Source: Empedobacter sedimenti (lineage in GTDB: Bacteria > Bacteroidota > Bacteroidia > Flavobacteriales > Weeksellaceae). From it: a stretch of DNA of 64,000 bases. The position numbers and the translations under genes are program-made. Under the pieces are notes generated by a model. The model searched no databases. It was not told the origin of the DNA and was given only the letters and a program-made list of their open reading frames with translations. Each line of letters begins with the position of its first letter. Positions within the stretch are counted from its first letter, which is position 1. This document shows, piece after piece, positions 8,595-17,399 of this stretch. The DNA is taken from contig NZ_JASCQG010000001.1 in the NCBI RefSeq assembly GCF_030005555.1, forward strand, positions 310,001 to 374,000, in the 5' to 3' direction.

Positions 8595-8636
8595 AGCGAA
8601 TTATATCTTTTGTAAACTTATAATTCGCTTTTTTTA
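8595..8636 (+). terminator. intrinsic terminator after the VGIGT triplet
   Basis: An 11-bp perfect stem (AGCGAATTATA at 8595-8605 with TATAATTCGCT at 8619-8629), a 13-base loop and a T run to about 8636. It lies 20 bp after the stop of the third secreted-protein gene. Confidence 0.8.
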
Positions 8637-8676
8637 TTCAATAAAAACTAAATAAGAAAACGTAATTACCATTACT

Positions 8677-9501
8677 TTGAACATCGATCTGCAAATATTT
8701 AATTCTGAAAATTTTACCAAAAATGAGATTTCCTCTCCTTATTATTTCATTATTATAATAGATGGAACAACTGATTTTTTGATAGATTTTAATCAATACT
8801 CTACAAACGGAAAAACGCTTGTTTTTCTTTCTCCGTACCAATTATTCCAATGGAAAAAAGTTACATTTTCAGATCTAAAAATCTTGAAATTTCATGGTGA
8901 CTTTTATTGTATAGAATACCACAAAGAGGAAGTCGCTTGCAACGGAATTTTATTTAATTCTATTTACGAAACACCTTTTGTTCATGTTTCTGATACAATT
9001 TATGGTGAAATTCAATGGATTGTTGATAAATTGAAACCTTTACAAAATGCTACTTTTTCATACGAAAGTACAGTTACCAAAACCTATTTACAATTAATTT
9101 TGGCTTTAAGTAGTCGTGAAAAACAATTACAAAACGAAACAAATTCTACCAAAATAACCGATTCATTAAACTTTTATAATCTATTAGAAAATAGTTTTAC
9201 CAATGAAAAATCTGTTGCTTTTTATGCAGATTATTATCATCTAACAGTTGATGTTTTTAGCAAGAAAATTAAAAAGAATTATGGTAAAACTCCATCGAAA
9301 TTAATTCAAGAACGATTAATTTTAGAAGCTAAAAAACAAATTCATTTAACGCATAAAAGCATCAAAGAAGTTGCGAGTTATTTAGGTTTTGAAGATGAAT
9401 TCTATTTCAGTCGATATTTTAAAAAAGAAGTGGGCGTTTCTCCAAAAATATTTCGCGAACAAGTTGGTATTTCCATTGCGGCTAAAAAATCCATTGAATA
9501 A
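8677..9501 (+). CDS. AraC-family transcription regulator
   Basis: A 274-residue protein with a C-terminal AraC-type double helix-turn-helix (about residues 175-265): YHLTVDVFSKKIKKNYGKTP, then IKEVASYLGFEDEFYFSRYF and KKEVGVSPKIFRE. The N-terminal 150 residues form the variable effector-binding part. The start is a TTG at 8677: an in-frame stop at 8653 excludes a longer ORF and no early ATG exists. The next gene is a YkgB/DUF417 membrane protein 61 bp downstream; in E. coli the AraC-type RclR controls the DUF417 protein RclC in the reactive-chlorine response, so a similar local circuit is plausible but unproven. Confidence 0.85.
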   Translation: MNIDLQIFNSENFTKNEISSPYYFIIIIDGTTDFLIDFNQYSTNGKTLVFLSPYQLFQWKKVTFSDLKILKFHGDFYCIEYHKEEVACNGILFNSIYETPFVHVSDTIYGEIQWIVDKLKPLQNATFSYESTVTKTYLQLILALSSREKQLQNETNSTKITDSLNFYNLLENSFTNEKSVAFYADYYHLTVDVFSKKIKKNYGKTPSKLIQERLILEAKKQIHLTHKSIKEVASYLGFEDEFYFSRYFKKEVGVSPKIFREQVGISIAAKKSIE

Positions 9502-9537
9502 CCTCTTTTGTCCATTCCTTAAAAAAGTTTTAGATTC

Positions 9538-9545
9538 TAGATTTG
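9538..9545 (+). promoter_or_regulatory. candidate -7 promoter box for the YkgB-family gene
   Basis: TAGATTTG matches TAnnTTTG exactly and lies 18 bp before the ATG at 9563. The nearest TTTG upstream (9507-9510) is 27 bp away, longer than the usual 19, so the -33 element is doubtful. Confidence 0.35.
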
Positions 9546-9562
9546 TACAATAAAAACAAATT

Positions 9563-10165
9563 ATGAATCAGGTACTCTTATTTTTCGCAAACTCATCTCA
9601 AAAATTAGTTCACTTTCTTCGCATTGCAATCGCTATTGTTATGATTTGGATTGGTGGTCTGAAAGCTTTTCAGTACGAAGCTGATGGCATTGTACCATTC
9701 GTCATTAATAGTCCATTTATGAGTTTCTTTTATCACAATGAAAACGAAGCTTCCATAGATGAGAACGGAAAAATAGTTGCTGCTTATACTTTATATAAAA
9801 ATCCTGAAGGAAAAACAGTTCAAAAAAATATTGATTGGCACACTGAAAACAGAACGTATGTGTTTTCATATGGTTTAGGAACAGTAATTATTGTTATTGG
9901 CTTATTAGTTTTATTAGGAATCTGGTTTCCTAAAATAGGTTTTTGGGGTGGATTACTAACTTTCGGAATGTCTATTATAACCTTGTCTTTTTTAATTACA
10001 ACACCCGAAGTATATGTACCCAATTTGGGTGGCGACTTCCCTACTCCACAATTTGGTTTCCCCTATTTATCTGGCGCAGGAAGATTAGTCATAAAAGATG
10101 TAATCATGATGGTTGCCGGATTAATTTGCGCTTCTGAAGCCGCAAAAAGAATATTAAAATTGTAA
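9563..10165 (+). CDS. YkgB/DUF417 family membrane protein (RclC-like)
   Basis: A 200-residue inner-membrane protein with about four transmembrane helices (approximate residues 17-37, 100-122, 126-146, 172-192). The motifs RIAIAIVMIWIGGLKAFQYE at the N-terminus and GAGRLVIKDVIMMVAGL near the C-terminus are characteristic of YkgB/DUF417 proteins, which include E. coli RclC. In E. coli the rcl genes protect against hypochlorous acid; the role here is not shown by sequence. The upstream AraC regulator is a likely controller. A soluble insert of about 45 residues lies between helices 1 and 2. Confidence 0.8.
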   Translation: MNQVLLFFANSSQKLVHFLRIAIAIVMIWIGGLKAFQYEADGIVPFVINSPFMSFFYHNENEASIDENGKIVAAYTLYKNPEGKTVQKNIDWHTENRTYVFSYGLGTVIIVIGLLVLLGIWFPKIGFWGGLLTFGMSIITLSFLITTPEVYVPNLGGDFPTPQFGFPYLSGAGRLVIKDVIMMVAGLICASEAAKRILKL

Positions 10166-10181
10166 ATATAATACAAAATAA

Positions 10182-10209
10182 AAAGGGAAAGCTTGATTAC
10201 TTTCCCTTT
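10182..10209. terminator. bidirectional terminator between convergent genes
   Basis: A 10-bp perfect stem (AAAGGGAAAG 10182-10191, CTTTCCCTTT 10200-10209) with an 8-base loop, flanked by A- and T-rich sequence. It serves both the YkgB-family gene and the convergent SRPBCC gene. Confidence 0.75.
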
Positions 10210-10213
10210 CCTA

Positions 10214-10744
10214 TTATTGTTTTTCAACGATTTCTTTCAGCTTTTTAAGACCTTTCCCGTAGGAATCTTCCATTTGCGAATCCATCATCAGCTTCATCAA
10301 ATTCATCGGATAATCCAACTCACAATCCATACTCCATGTCACTTTCGTTCCGTTTCCTTCTTTCGTCAACACAATATCTGATGTTGCATCACTTTCAAAC
10401 GGTTTTTTGAACATCATTTTAGTCGCGATTTTCTGATTTGGAACCAAAGCCGTTATCGTGTGACAACCTTGCCCAACATCCTCCGTTCCTTCCCAGCAAT
10501 ATTCATCGCCAGGCTGACCTTGCGTACCCGAATAGCTCAATTTCAAATTCGGATCCAAATCCATCCAAGGATTCCATTCGTTAAATTTTTTCGAAGAACT
10601 GGCTTGTTCATACACTTTTTCAATCGGTGCATTCATCACCATCGAGGTTTCAAAATGATATTTTTTTCCAATAACAAACATCGTAATTGTAAGTATCGCA
10701 ACGAGTGCGACGATTACCCAAAGTATTTTTTTAAGAATTTTCAT
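10214..10744 (-). CDS. SRPBCC (START-like) domain protein, membrane-anchored
   Basis: A 176-residue protein with an N-terminal membrane anchor (about residues 5-27, LKKILWVIVALVAILTITMF) followed by an SRPBCC/polyketide-cyclase-like domain. Typical features are MVMNAPIEKVYEQASSSKKF NEWNPW near residues 35-60 and the C-terminal helix MMDSQMEDSYGKGLKKLKEI. Such domains bind hydrophobic ligands; no specific ligand can be named. It is convergent with the YkgB-family gene and divergent from the SUKH gene at 10910. Confidence 0.8.
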   Translation of the reverse strand: MKILKKILWVIVALVAILTITMFVIGKKYHFETSMVMNAPIEKVYEQASSSKKFNEWNPWMDLDPNLKLSYSGTQGQPGDEYCWEGTEDVGQGCHTITALVPNQKIATKMMFKKPFESDATSDIVLTKEGNGTKVTWSMDCELDYPMNLMKLMMDSQMEDSYGKGLKKLKEIVEKQ

Positions 10745-10909
10745 AAAGTGTTTTTATAATTCACGAAATTAAATTTTATTTTGATTTAAAAACAATTTTT
10801 TCCTTAAGATGTATAGGAAATTTGACATCCTTCGTTTTTAACTTTAAAATCGCTATTTCAAGGGATATTAGATCGCAGCAATCTTCTTTATCTTTATAAA
10901 AAATACCAA

Positions 10910-12343
10910 ATGAAAGATTTCCAAACGCAAATACAGCGTATAAAAGAAAAATTAGCAGCAGCCAAAACAGCCGACAAAGATTTCAAAGTTTTTGGTTCGA
11001 ACTCGCACAAATATCAACTGAATCCACCTATTGCTATGAAAACGGTTGAAGATTTTGAACAAAAACATCAAGTTTCGTTGCCAATAGAATACAAATTATT
11101 TGTGACCGAAATTGGCAATGGTGGAATATCTCATGACAACTCTGGCGCTGGTCCGTATTATGGTATTTTTCCTTTTGGAGAAGAGTTTCAGATTCTTTTT
11201 AACGATTGGGATCAGCATCAATTAACAAGCTCTCATCTACTTTATCCTAAAATGTCTGATGAATTTTGGACTAAAAAAGTCGAAAATCTCGATGGAGAAG
11301 AGGTTACAGAAGACGAATATGAAAAACGCGAAGCGGAACTCTTCGGTGGAATTTTCATAATTGGCACACAAGGTTGCACTTATTTTCATGGCTTGGTCAT
11401 TAATGGAGAATTTGCAGGTCGCGTAATCAATATCGATATGGATCATCAAAAGCCCAAGTTTTCCTACGAAGCTAATTTCTTGGACTGGTATGAGCACTGG
11501 TTGGACGATGTGATTGACGGTAATTTGTCCGATGATGATTCAGGTTCGTTTGGTTATCAAATGGGCGGAAGTGAAGAAAATTTATTGGAATTGTATGAAA
11601 ATTCAACAGATAATGACACAAAATTGGATGCGCTAAATGGATTGCTTTTCAAAAAGCATTTAACGGAACATACAACGCATGAAATCCAAAATTATCTGTA
11701 CGATCAAACGCCCGAAATCCAGTCCGTAGTTTATCGTTTGCTGATGAAACATGACTACGAAACCGCAAAAATGTACCTCAATTCGCTTTTTATTCACAAT
11801 CTAAATGAAGCTGTAAAACTCTTGCATTGGTACGGAAAGGAGCATAAAAAAGAGTGGATTGATACGGTTCAGATTTATTTACGAGAAGTCAAAGACGAGG
11901 AAACATTCCGATTTGCTACTTATATTTTACAAGAAGATCCTGATCTAAATTTTGAAGATTTAAAAGCTTTTGCAACGCACGAAAATGCGGATATCAGAAA
12001 ACAGACCTTTTATACTTTTTCCTTTTTAAAAGACAAATCAAATTACGAAAAAGAGTTTTTAATAGGTTTGGATGCAGAAAATCCCAATGAATTAATCGAA
12101 GTACTACAAGCAATAGAAGGTCTGAAAACCAAAGCTATCCTGAAGAAGTTGCAAGAATTGGTTAATAAATATCCGTATAAAAAGGTAAAACCCGATAAAG
12201 ATGGATTCCGACATTATACTGACTCAACCGAAGATTTAGTTTACATCACAAGTAATTTGGAAAGTGTGTTGAAAGAATATGGATTGGATCACAAAAGCGT
12301 TGCAAATCTTGACATTGACAATTTTGACTTGAATGGAAAATAA
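10910..12343 (+). CDS. SUKH (SMI1/KNR4) protein with C-terminal helical repeats
   Basis: A 477-residue protein. Residues about 45-195 form a SUKH domain, recognised by FEQKHQVSLPIEYKLFVTEI followed by GNGG, the GPYYGIFPFG loop and a later FGGIFIIGTQGCTYFHGLVI strand pair. Residues about 215-470 are helical and HEAT-like (for example LLELYENSTDNDTKLDALNG and ATHENADIRKQTFYTFSFLK). SUKH proteins are widespread toxin-immunity domains. The large solenoid makes this protein unusually long for the family. It begins the second array block, and the next gene overlaps its end by 11 bp. Confidence 0.8.
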   Translation: MKDFQTQIQRIKEKLAAAKTADKDFKVFGSNSHKYQLNPPIAMKTVEDFEQKHQVSLPIEYKLFVTEIGNGGISHDNSGAGPYYGIFPFGEEFQILFNDWDQHQLTSSHLLYPKMSDEFWTKKVENLDGEEVTEDEYEKREAELFGGIFIIGTQGCTYFHGLVINGEFAGRVINIDMDHQKPKFSYEANFLDWYEHWLDDVIDGNLSDDDSGSFGYQMGGSEENLLELYENSTDNDTKLDALNGLLFKKHLTEHTTHEIQNYLYDQTPEIQSVVYRLLMKHDYETAKMYLNSLFIHNLNEAVKLLHWYGKEHKKEWIDTVQIYLREVKDEETFRFATYILQEDPDLNFEDLKAFATHENADIRKQTFYTFSFLKDKSNYEKEFLIGLDAENPNELIEVLQAIEGLKTKAILKKLQELVNKYPYKKVKPDKDGFRHYTDSTEDLVYITSNLESVLKEYGLDHKSVANLDIDNFDLNGK

Positions 12344-12704
12344 AATTAAAATTGATTATCCGCAAAAACTAAATTTAGTTGTTGAGTTTCCGTACGCATT
12401 ATTCGACATTCATAACTCGTTTGATTACTTGGAAGACAAATGGGAAGCAATTACGGATTTAATTAAAGAAAAATTTAAAAATAAACAATTATCCATTCTA
12501 AAAACGAATAAGAAAATTGCTTACAAAGAATTTTCTACAATCGAATTTCAGATACAGTGTTTAGCAAATCCGCCTGAGTTTGATTGTAATTTTATTGTAG
12601 ATTTTCTGTTGCAACATGATGAAAATCTATTATTTACCATCAAAACAAATGACGAATACGTGAAAAATGAATGGAAAATTTTGTATAAAACGAAAATTAA
12701 ATGA
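12333..12704 (+). CDS. hypothetical protein in immunity array
   Basis: A 123-residue soluble protein (MENKIKIDYPQKLNLVVEFP) with no recognised family. It overlaps the SUKH gene by 11 bp and the barstar-like gene by 4 bp (ATGA), so it is translationally coupled on both sides. The mixed charged and hydrophobic pattern suggests a small alpha/beta fold. Function unknown; an immunity role is inferred from context only. Confidence 0.65.
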   Translation: MENKIKIDYPQKLNLVVEFPYALFDIHNSFDYLEDKWEAITDLIKEKFKNKQLSILKTNKKIAYKEFSTIEFQIQCLANPPEFDCNFIVDFLLQHDENLLFTIKTNDEYVKNEWKILYKTKIK

Positions 12705-13105
12705 TGAATAAAAAAGTAATCGTCATCAATGGCAACAATTTCTCGGATTTAACGGGGTTTTACAACGAAATAGAACGCGTTTTAACCAAAGATTTGGACT
12801 GGAAAATTGGTCGCAATTTAGATGCTTTTGAAGATATTCTACTTGGTGGATACGGCGTGTTTGAAACGGGTGAACCAATTCAACTTATTTGGGAAAATAG
12901 TACAAAAAGTAAAGCTGATTTAGGATTTGAAGCAACCAAAAAGTTCTATGAAGAAAAAATTTCGGCTATTGAAACCGATGCAGAAAGTTTATCATATTTT
13001 GAAAAAGAGTTAGATAAACTATTACATCACAATGGGAAAAGCCTTTTTGACACAATACTTGAGATTATCTCTCACCGACAAATAGAATTTAAAGCAAGGA
13101 ATTAA
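12701..13105 (+). CDS. barstar-like ribonuclease inhibitor
   Basis: A 134-residue protein matching the barstar family: an opening beta strand KVIVINGNNFSDLTGFYNEI, a helix, then RNLDAFEDILLGGYGVFETG, the segment corresponding to the barstar loop and acidic helix that block the barnase active site. Barstars inhibit barnase/EndoU-type RNase toxins by direct binding. It is somewhat longer than classical barstar (about 90 residues) owing to the insert after residue 70. Coupled to its neighbours by ATGA and TAATG overlaps. Confidence 0.75.
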   Translation: MMNKKVIVINGNNFSDLTGFYNEIERVLTKDLDWKIGRNLDAFEDILLGGYGVFETGEPIQLIWENSTKSKADLGFEATKKFYEEKISAIETDAESLSYFEKELDKLLHHNGKSLFDTILEIISHRQIEFKARN

Positions 13106-13590
13106 TGCAAAATTTTAAACTAAACAATTATCAAGAAATAGAAAATGAGTTATTAGCAGATAAAATTCCTATTCAGAATTTTCCTAAAAGCATAGATTTT
13201 CCTTTTCCAGAAAACTATAAACATATTATTACACAAATCAAAACTACAGAGATTTCGGCAGATTATATCTTGTTCAGTTCGGTAGAAGCTGTTAACGAAA
13301 CTAAGGAGTTTGTTGATAAAACCTTTTGGTGTTTTGGCTGTGATGGACAAGGAAATCGTTGGTTATTTGATGAATCTGGAATGGTTTTTTATTACGATCA
13401 CGATTATGACGAAGGTTTTGATGCGATGAATATTACATTCGAACAATGGTTGCAAATGGCGGATCTTGCAAAACAAATGGATGATTTTATCGATCGAGAA
13501 GCTGTGACAAAATCAATTAAGAATGATTTTCAACATGAACTGAATTTGATTCATCCCGATTTGAGTGGGAACTATCCATACAAAATTTAA
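13105..13590 (+). CDS. SUKH (SMI1/KNR4)-like protein
   Basis: A 161-residue SUKH-type protein. The middle holds the typical strands TFWCFGCDGQGNRWLFDESG and MVFYYDHDYDEGFDAMNITF, where the family reads approximately G-DG-G-W-FD, followed by the FEQWLQMADL helix. The C-terminus (HELNLIHPDLSGNYPYKI) is similar in layout to the tail of the SUKH-like gene at 19380. Start and previous stop share one base (TAATG). Probable cytoplasmic immunity protein. Confidence 0.7.
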   Translation: MQNFKLNNYQEIENELLADKIPIQNFPKSIDFPFPENYKHIITQIKTTEISADYILFSSVEAVNETKEFVDKTFWCFGCDGQGNRWLFDESGMVFYYDHDYDEGFDAMNITFEQWLQMADLAKQMDDFIDREAVTKSIKNDFQHELNLIHPDLSGNYPYKI

Positions 13591-13596
13591 CAACTT

Positions 13597-14667
13597 ATGA
13601 AAATCGAACAAACCTACTATAATGCCTTTGAAGAGTCCATTGTGGCTGTCAATCAAAAGAATGAAAATGAAATTATTCTTTTGTTTCAAGACCAAACTGT
13701 GAGGAAACATGACCTCATCTATCACACAACGAAAACATTATTTTCCCTTGAAACAAAAATAGAATATACAGATGGCGGATTTGACATAGAATCCGCGTGT
13801 TCCATTCATCTTTTAGACAATATTATTGTGATCAGTAATGACGAGAAAACGCATAGTTTTGTCCATTATCCTGAAAAATATACGATTCGTCTACAGCGCG
13901 AAGATTATTACGCAGACATTTCTAAATTCCCGATTGCATTATACAAAAACGAAAATGATGTGCCCCATTTGATTTATGCAACAGCTTGGAATCGCGTCGA
14001 AATATTGAATCTTGAAGACTGTCACAACCTAACAGCTGACAAATCCTTAATCGAAGAAGACGCCGAAGAAAAGCATGTAAAATATGCTAATCCAGAAAAA
14101 TACGGCTATCATATTTGGCCTTCAAGATTCGATTATTTTTACGCAGATTTGAAGATTTCGCCCGATCAAAAACATTTCCTCAGCAAAGGTTGGGCTTGGG
14201 GATCTTCGGATGCTTTCTATGCTTTCAATATTGAAGATTTTATTAAAAATAAACGTATCAAAACTATTAAAGTTGATTTTTGGGAGCACGAAAGTCGCGC
14301 AGCTTGTTGGATTTCGAATGATGAAATCATCGTTTGTTGCAATGCAATATTAGAAGATTTTGATGATGCTGATCCTGACAATCCAATTGAGATAGTACAG
14401 TATAAATTATCTGGTGAAAAATTTGAAAAGATCAAACGAACAAAAATTCCGGACTTGACAGATACCAGTCATGAATTCGAATACAGTTCTGCATTACAAG
14501 CAATTGTTTCCTATCCAAAAGCGAATCCAGGCTTATTGATTTTTGATTTGGATGGGAAAACTATTTTAAAAAATAGTCAATATAATATCGAAGATTTCAA
14601 CATCGAAAATCTAACATTTTCCTCTTTTGACAAACACGAACTTAGTATTTATCAAATCGAATTTTAA
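13597..14667 (+). CDS. beta-propeller-like hypothetical protein
   Basis: A 356-residue soluble protein rich in short beta strands separated by turns, such as ENEIILLFQDQTVRKHDLIY and FDYFYADLKISPDQKHFLSK GW, where the S-PD-KHFLS pattern resembles WD40/PD40 propeller blades. No signal peptide is present, so it is likely cytoplasmic. It lies 6 bp after the SUKH-like gene. The propeller assignment is by pattern only; no catalytic residues are apparent. Confidence 0.65.
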   Translation: MKIEQTYYNAFEESIVAVNQKNENEIILLFQDQTVRKHDLIYHTTKTLFSLETKIEYTDGGFDIESACSIHLLDNIIVISNDEKTHSFVHYPEKYTIRLQREDYYADISKFPIALYKNENDVPHLIYATAWNRVEILNLEDCHNLTADKSLIEEDAEEKHVKYANPEKYGYHIWPSRFDYFYADLKISPDQKHFLSKGWAWGSSDAFYAFNIEDFIKNKRIKTIKVDFWEHESRAACWISNDEIIVCCNAILEDFDDADPDNPIEIVQYKLSGEKFEKIKRTKIPDLTDTSHEFEYSSALQAIVSYPKANPGLLIFDLDGKTILKNSQYNIEDFNIENLTFSSFDKHELSIYQIEF

Positions 14668-14701
14668 TAAACAAATTCATGAAAATTACAAAGAAAACAT
14701 T

Positions 14702-15061
14702 ATGTCTTATACTATTAATAAACAAGAAATTATCGACTATCCACCTGAAAAATTAAAAGATTTTGAAGTTACATCATATGAATGGATAGACAATCTGAAT
14801 TTCACCTTGAATCCTGCTGATTGTCTTGATCATCCAGATGAATACATTTCCATTGTAAAACAAAGATTTCTTGATGATAATTGGGATGGTGATGGCGACA
14901 TCGAACTTATGTGGATCCCTCCTTTCATGTTGCGCGAAGATGTGCAATGGGATTTTACAAAAGGAATAACGATTTGGCATGTAAAACAAAGCGAAGACGG
15001 AACCTCATGGTTATTGTACCCAAAAGAACTTTTTGAAAATGGCATCAATCCTAAAATTTAA
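14702..15061 (+). CDS. small hypothetical protein
   Basis: A 119-residue acidic protein starting at the ATG at 14702 (MSYTINKQEIIDYPPEKLKD). An in-frame upstream start at 14627 would overlap the previous gene by 40 bp and is less likely. The central segment FLDDNWDGDGDIELMWIPPF, followed by WHVKQSEDGTSWLLYPKELF, is distinctive and looks conserved, but I cannot name the family. Immunity-type role inferred from context. Confidence 0.65.
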   Translation: MSYTINKQEIIDYPPEKLKDFEVTSYEWIDNLNFTLNPADCLDHPDEYISIVKQRFLDDNWDGDGDIELMWIPPFMLREDVQWDFTKGITIWHVKQSEDGTSWLLYPKELFENGINPKI

Positions 15062-15072
15062 AAAGAAATAAC

Positions 15073-15618
15073 ATGAAATTTGATTTCAAAAAATTAGAAA
15101 ACAAAATTGAAGAAGCTACTAAAAAAGCTTTTCAAGAAATGGTGGCACAACATCAATCTGAGCGTATTTATGCTTTCGCATTATACAGCGACGAAGGCGC
15201 AATGACAGTATGTCCCGCAACAAACACCTTGAATTTTTTAGAAACTCAACCCGAGAACGACCTAACCTACTACAAATATGAACCTGCAGAATGGAACTAT
15301 GAAGGCGATGGCGCAGATGATGATTTTTCAGAAATATGCAACCTATTGTACGATGAAGTCGAAGATGAAAAATACGAGGATGATGAAGAACTCTTCGGAA
15401 AATTTCAACAAAAATTGTATCAAACATGTATTGATATTTTGCTAAAGTTGAAGAACGAGAACTACTTTAAAGATATTGTAGGCTATGATATTTTCTTGAT
15501 CTTTTCGGTTACAGATTACGAACAACATAGAGCGTCTTTATCGCAAACAATTTCACTACTTAACGAAAATCCTTACCGAGATGAATATCTCAACTGGATG
15601 AAAACTTGGAAAAAATAA
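15073..15618 (+). CDS. DUF4303 family protein
   Basis: A 181-residue protein whose YAFALYSDEGAMTVCPATNT segment near residue 36 and following WNYEGDG region match the DUF4303 pattern as I recall it. DUF4303 proteins are common in polymorphic-toxin immunity arrays; no enzymatic role is known. The C-terminal half is helical. Its TAA overlaps the ATG of the next gene (TAATG). A DUF4303-like domain is also fused to a SUKH domain at 27876-28817. Confidence 0.7.
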   Translation: MKFDFKKLENKIEEATKKAFQEMVAQHQSERIYAFALYSDEGAMTVCPATNTLNFLETQPENDLTYYKYEPAEWNYEGDGADDDFSEICNLLYDEVEDEKYEDDEELFGKFQQKLYQTCIDILLKLKNENYFKDIVGYDIFLIFSVTDYEQHRASLSQTISLLNENPYRDEYLNWMKTWKK

Positions 15619-16052
15619 TGATATTAAAAGACACCGCAACATTAAACGCAAAATACGAACGATTTGTCAAAACAATTTGCGAAACCGAAATCATTTATGC
15701 TTTAAAAGAACCTCGTGGATTTGCTTTTTTTTACTCACATGAGTTTGAAGATAAAGAAAGCAAAGATGCTTTGTCACTGCATTTTTGGTCCAAAAAAGAC
15801 TACATACAACAAGAATGGAAAAACCATAATATTGTTGAAATTCCTTTAGATCTGTTTTATGAAAACTGGTGCATTGGTATGAAAAAAGATTTCAACTATG
15901 CTGGAATTGAATGCGATTCGAATTTATTCTGTTCCGAAAAAGATCCTATACACTTGGCGATTGCTATTTTGCAAGAACTTACTGAACAAGACAAATTGGA
16001 GAATTTCATTCAGTATTATACTATTTACTCCGAATATTTATCTTTACCATGA
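15618..16052 (+). CDS. DUF2750 family protein
   Basis: About 144 residues from the ATG at 15618, which overlaps the previous stop. The pattern YERFVKTICETEIIYALKEP, then FAFFYSHEFEDKES, ALSLHFWSKKDYIQQEWKNH and IPLDLFYENWCIGMKKDFNY, matches DUF2750 (variable edge, FWS motif, then a W-GM loop). Function is unknown, but the family is frequent in immunity arrays. A paralogue lies outside the array at 51495-51929. An alternative start 12 bp upstream is possible. Confidence 0.75.
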   Translation: MILKDTATLNAKYERFVKTICETEIIYALKEPRGFAFFYSHEFEDKESKDALSLHFWSKKDYIQQEWKNHNIVEIPLDLFYENWCIGMKKDFNYAGIECDSNLFCSEKDPIHLAIAILQELTEQDKLENFIQYYTIYSEYLSLP

Positions 16053-16642
16053 ACCTCCCAAATTTCATAGAAAAAGCAAAACCTCTTATTCGAGAAACTC
16101 AAGTTTTTGTGGAAGCTCAAGAAACGGACGAAATTATTGCTTATGCAAATGAAGATTTAGCAACTCGGTTCATTGTAAAACACGAAAATCAATGGATGGC
16201 TTTATCCGAAAACAATGATTTTGAATATTTTTTTGAACCGATTGATATCCAAACTGCCAATTTAGGAGATTATATTGCGTTGACTGCCAAAACTCAACAA
16301 GCTTACCCAAATTTTGAAAACCTGTTACACTTTGGTGATGCTGATATTCAAGGTTTTGTAACAGAAAATGATTGCAACAAAGACGATTTATTCGATTTAC
16401 AGTCCATTCATGACGAAGGCTATATCGATTTTTGGATAGATCAACATCCGATGTATAATAATGAAGATATTTATGCTTACAAAGGCGGTTGGGCAATGAT
16501 TTGGCCTGATGATGACGAACCTAAACAATGGGGTGAAAATATAGAATTTTTGTATCAGGTAGGTCTTCAAAATGAACCTTTCATCGAAATTTATTACTCA
16601 AAAAATGAAAATAAATTCAGTTGCATTGAACGAAACACTTAA
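16049..16642 (+). CDS. hypothetical acidic protein
   Basis: A 197-residue acidic soluble protein (MNLPNFIEKAKPLIRETQVF). The C-terminal half has a string of strands, DIYAYKGGWAMIWPDDDEPK then PFIEIYYSKNENKFSCIERN. I do not recognise the family. Its ATG overlaps the previous TGA (ATGA), and it is followed 11 bp later by the frameshifted HEAT-like gene. Possible immunity protein by context. Confidence 0.65.
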   Translation: MNLPNFIEKAKPLIRETQVFVEAQETDEIIAYANEDLATRFIVKHENQWMALSENNDFEYFFEPIDIQTANLGDYIALTAKTQQAYPNFENLLHFGDADIQGFVTENDCNKDDLFDLQSIHDEGYIDFWIDQHPMYNNEDIYAYKGGWAMIWPDDDEPKQWGENIEFLYQVGLQNEPFIEIYYSKNENKFSCIERNT

Positions 16643-16653
16643 ATTTTAGATTT

Positions 16654-17296
16654 ATGACTGATAACCTCTTTATTGAAATCGAAAAGTTTAATCATTGGGC
16701 GCAATCTCAATTTGGCGAATCGCAAGATGAAATTGGCGGAGAATGGGAATGCAACTATGAAAATTGGAGCGATATTTATCAATCTTTTGAAAGTTTTATT
16801 GCGACAACAAATCCGAAAACCTTGACAAGTGCACAGAAAAATAGCCTTCTGTACATCATCGCAAGAGATAATGAAACCGAATATTTAGCAAATATTTTGA
16901 ATGATGATTTTTTGTTAATTCTTACCGAACAATCAATTACAAACGGAAAAAAAGACGACAAATGGCAGTTGGCGGTGCAACTTTACAAATTGGCTGACAA
17001 GCAAAAAGCAAAGCACTTTTAGAAAAAATGGTTAACGATGACGAAGAATATGTGAACCGGCGCGCTTTGATGGAATTGGCTAAATTGAATTCTGAAAAGT
17101 AGAATTCTACGCAGAAAAATTTTGGAACAAAGATCAATACGGCGAAATGGAAGAATATCAAAAAATAGCGGTTCTACAATCTTTGCACACGATTAATTCA
17201 AAACTTTTGGGTCATTACATTTATTTAGCAAAACAAAGCGGACAAAAATATTTGATGGAATTTGCCGAAAAATTGCAACAAAATGTAAATGAATAA
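16654..17296 (+). pseudogene. HEAT-repeat-like protein broken by two frameshifts
   Basis: Frame 1 runs from the ATG at 16654 to a stop at 17022. The next frame takes over at about 17005 with KALLEKMVNDDEEYVNRRAL MELAKLNSEK and stops at 17102. A third frame continues from 17099 with VEFYAEKFWNKDQYGEMEEY and ends with a natural TAA at 17294-17296. Joined, these give one HEAT-like protein of about 213 residues whose parts make sense together. Two -1 shifts are needed, so this copy is either a pseudogene or contains two sequence errors. Confidence 0.7.
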
Positions 17297-17399
17297 GTCT
17301 TCCGAAAAGATTTTCTCTAAAATCAAAATATCAAAATTTTAGCTGTAATTAGGGATTTTTTCCGTTCAGATTTCGTCTAATTTTAAATCCAATTATAAA

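Noticed and set aside
14627-14701. Longer N-terminus for the small protein ending at 15061
   Set aside because: It would overlap the previous gene by 40 bp in a different frame and adds 25 residues of low-complexity sequence; the ATG at 14702 has normal spacing.
15119-15427. Arg/His-rich minus-strand frame opposite DUF4303 gene
   Set aside because: Composition is typical of an antisense shadow of acidic coding sequence.
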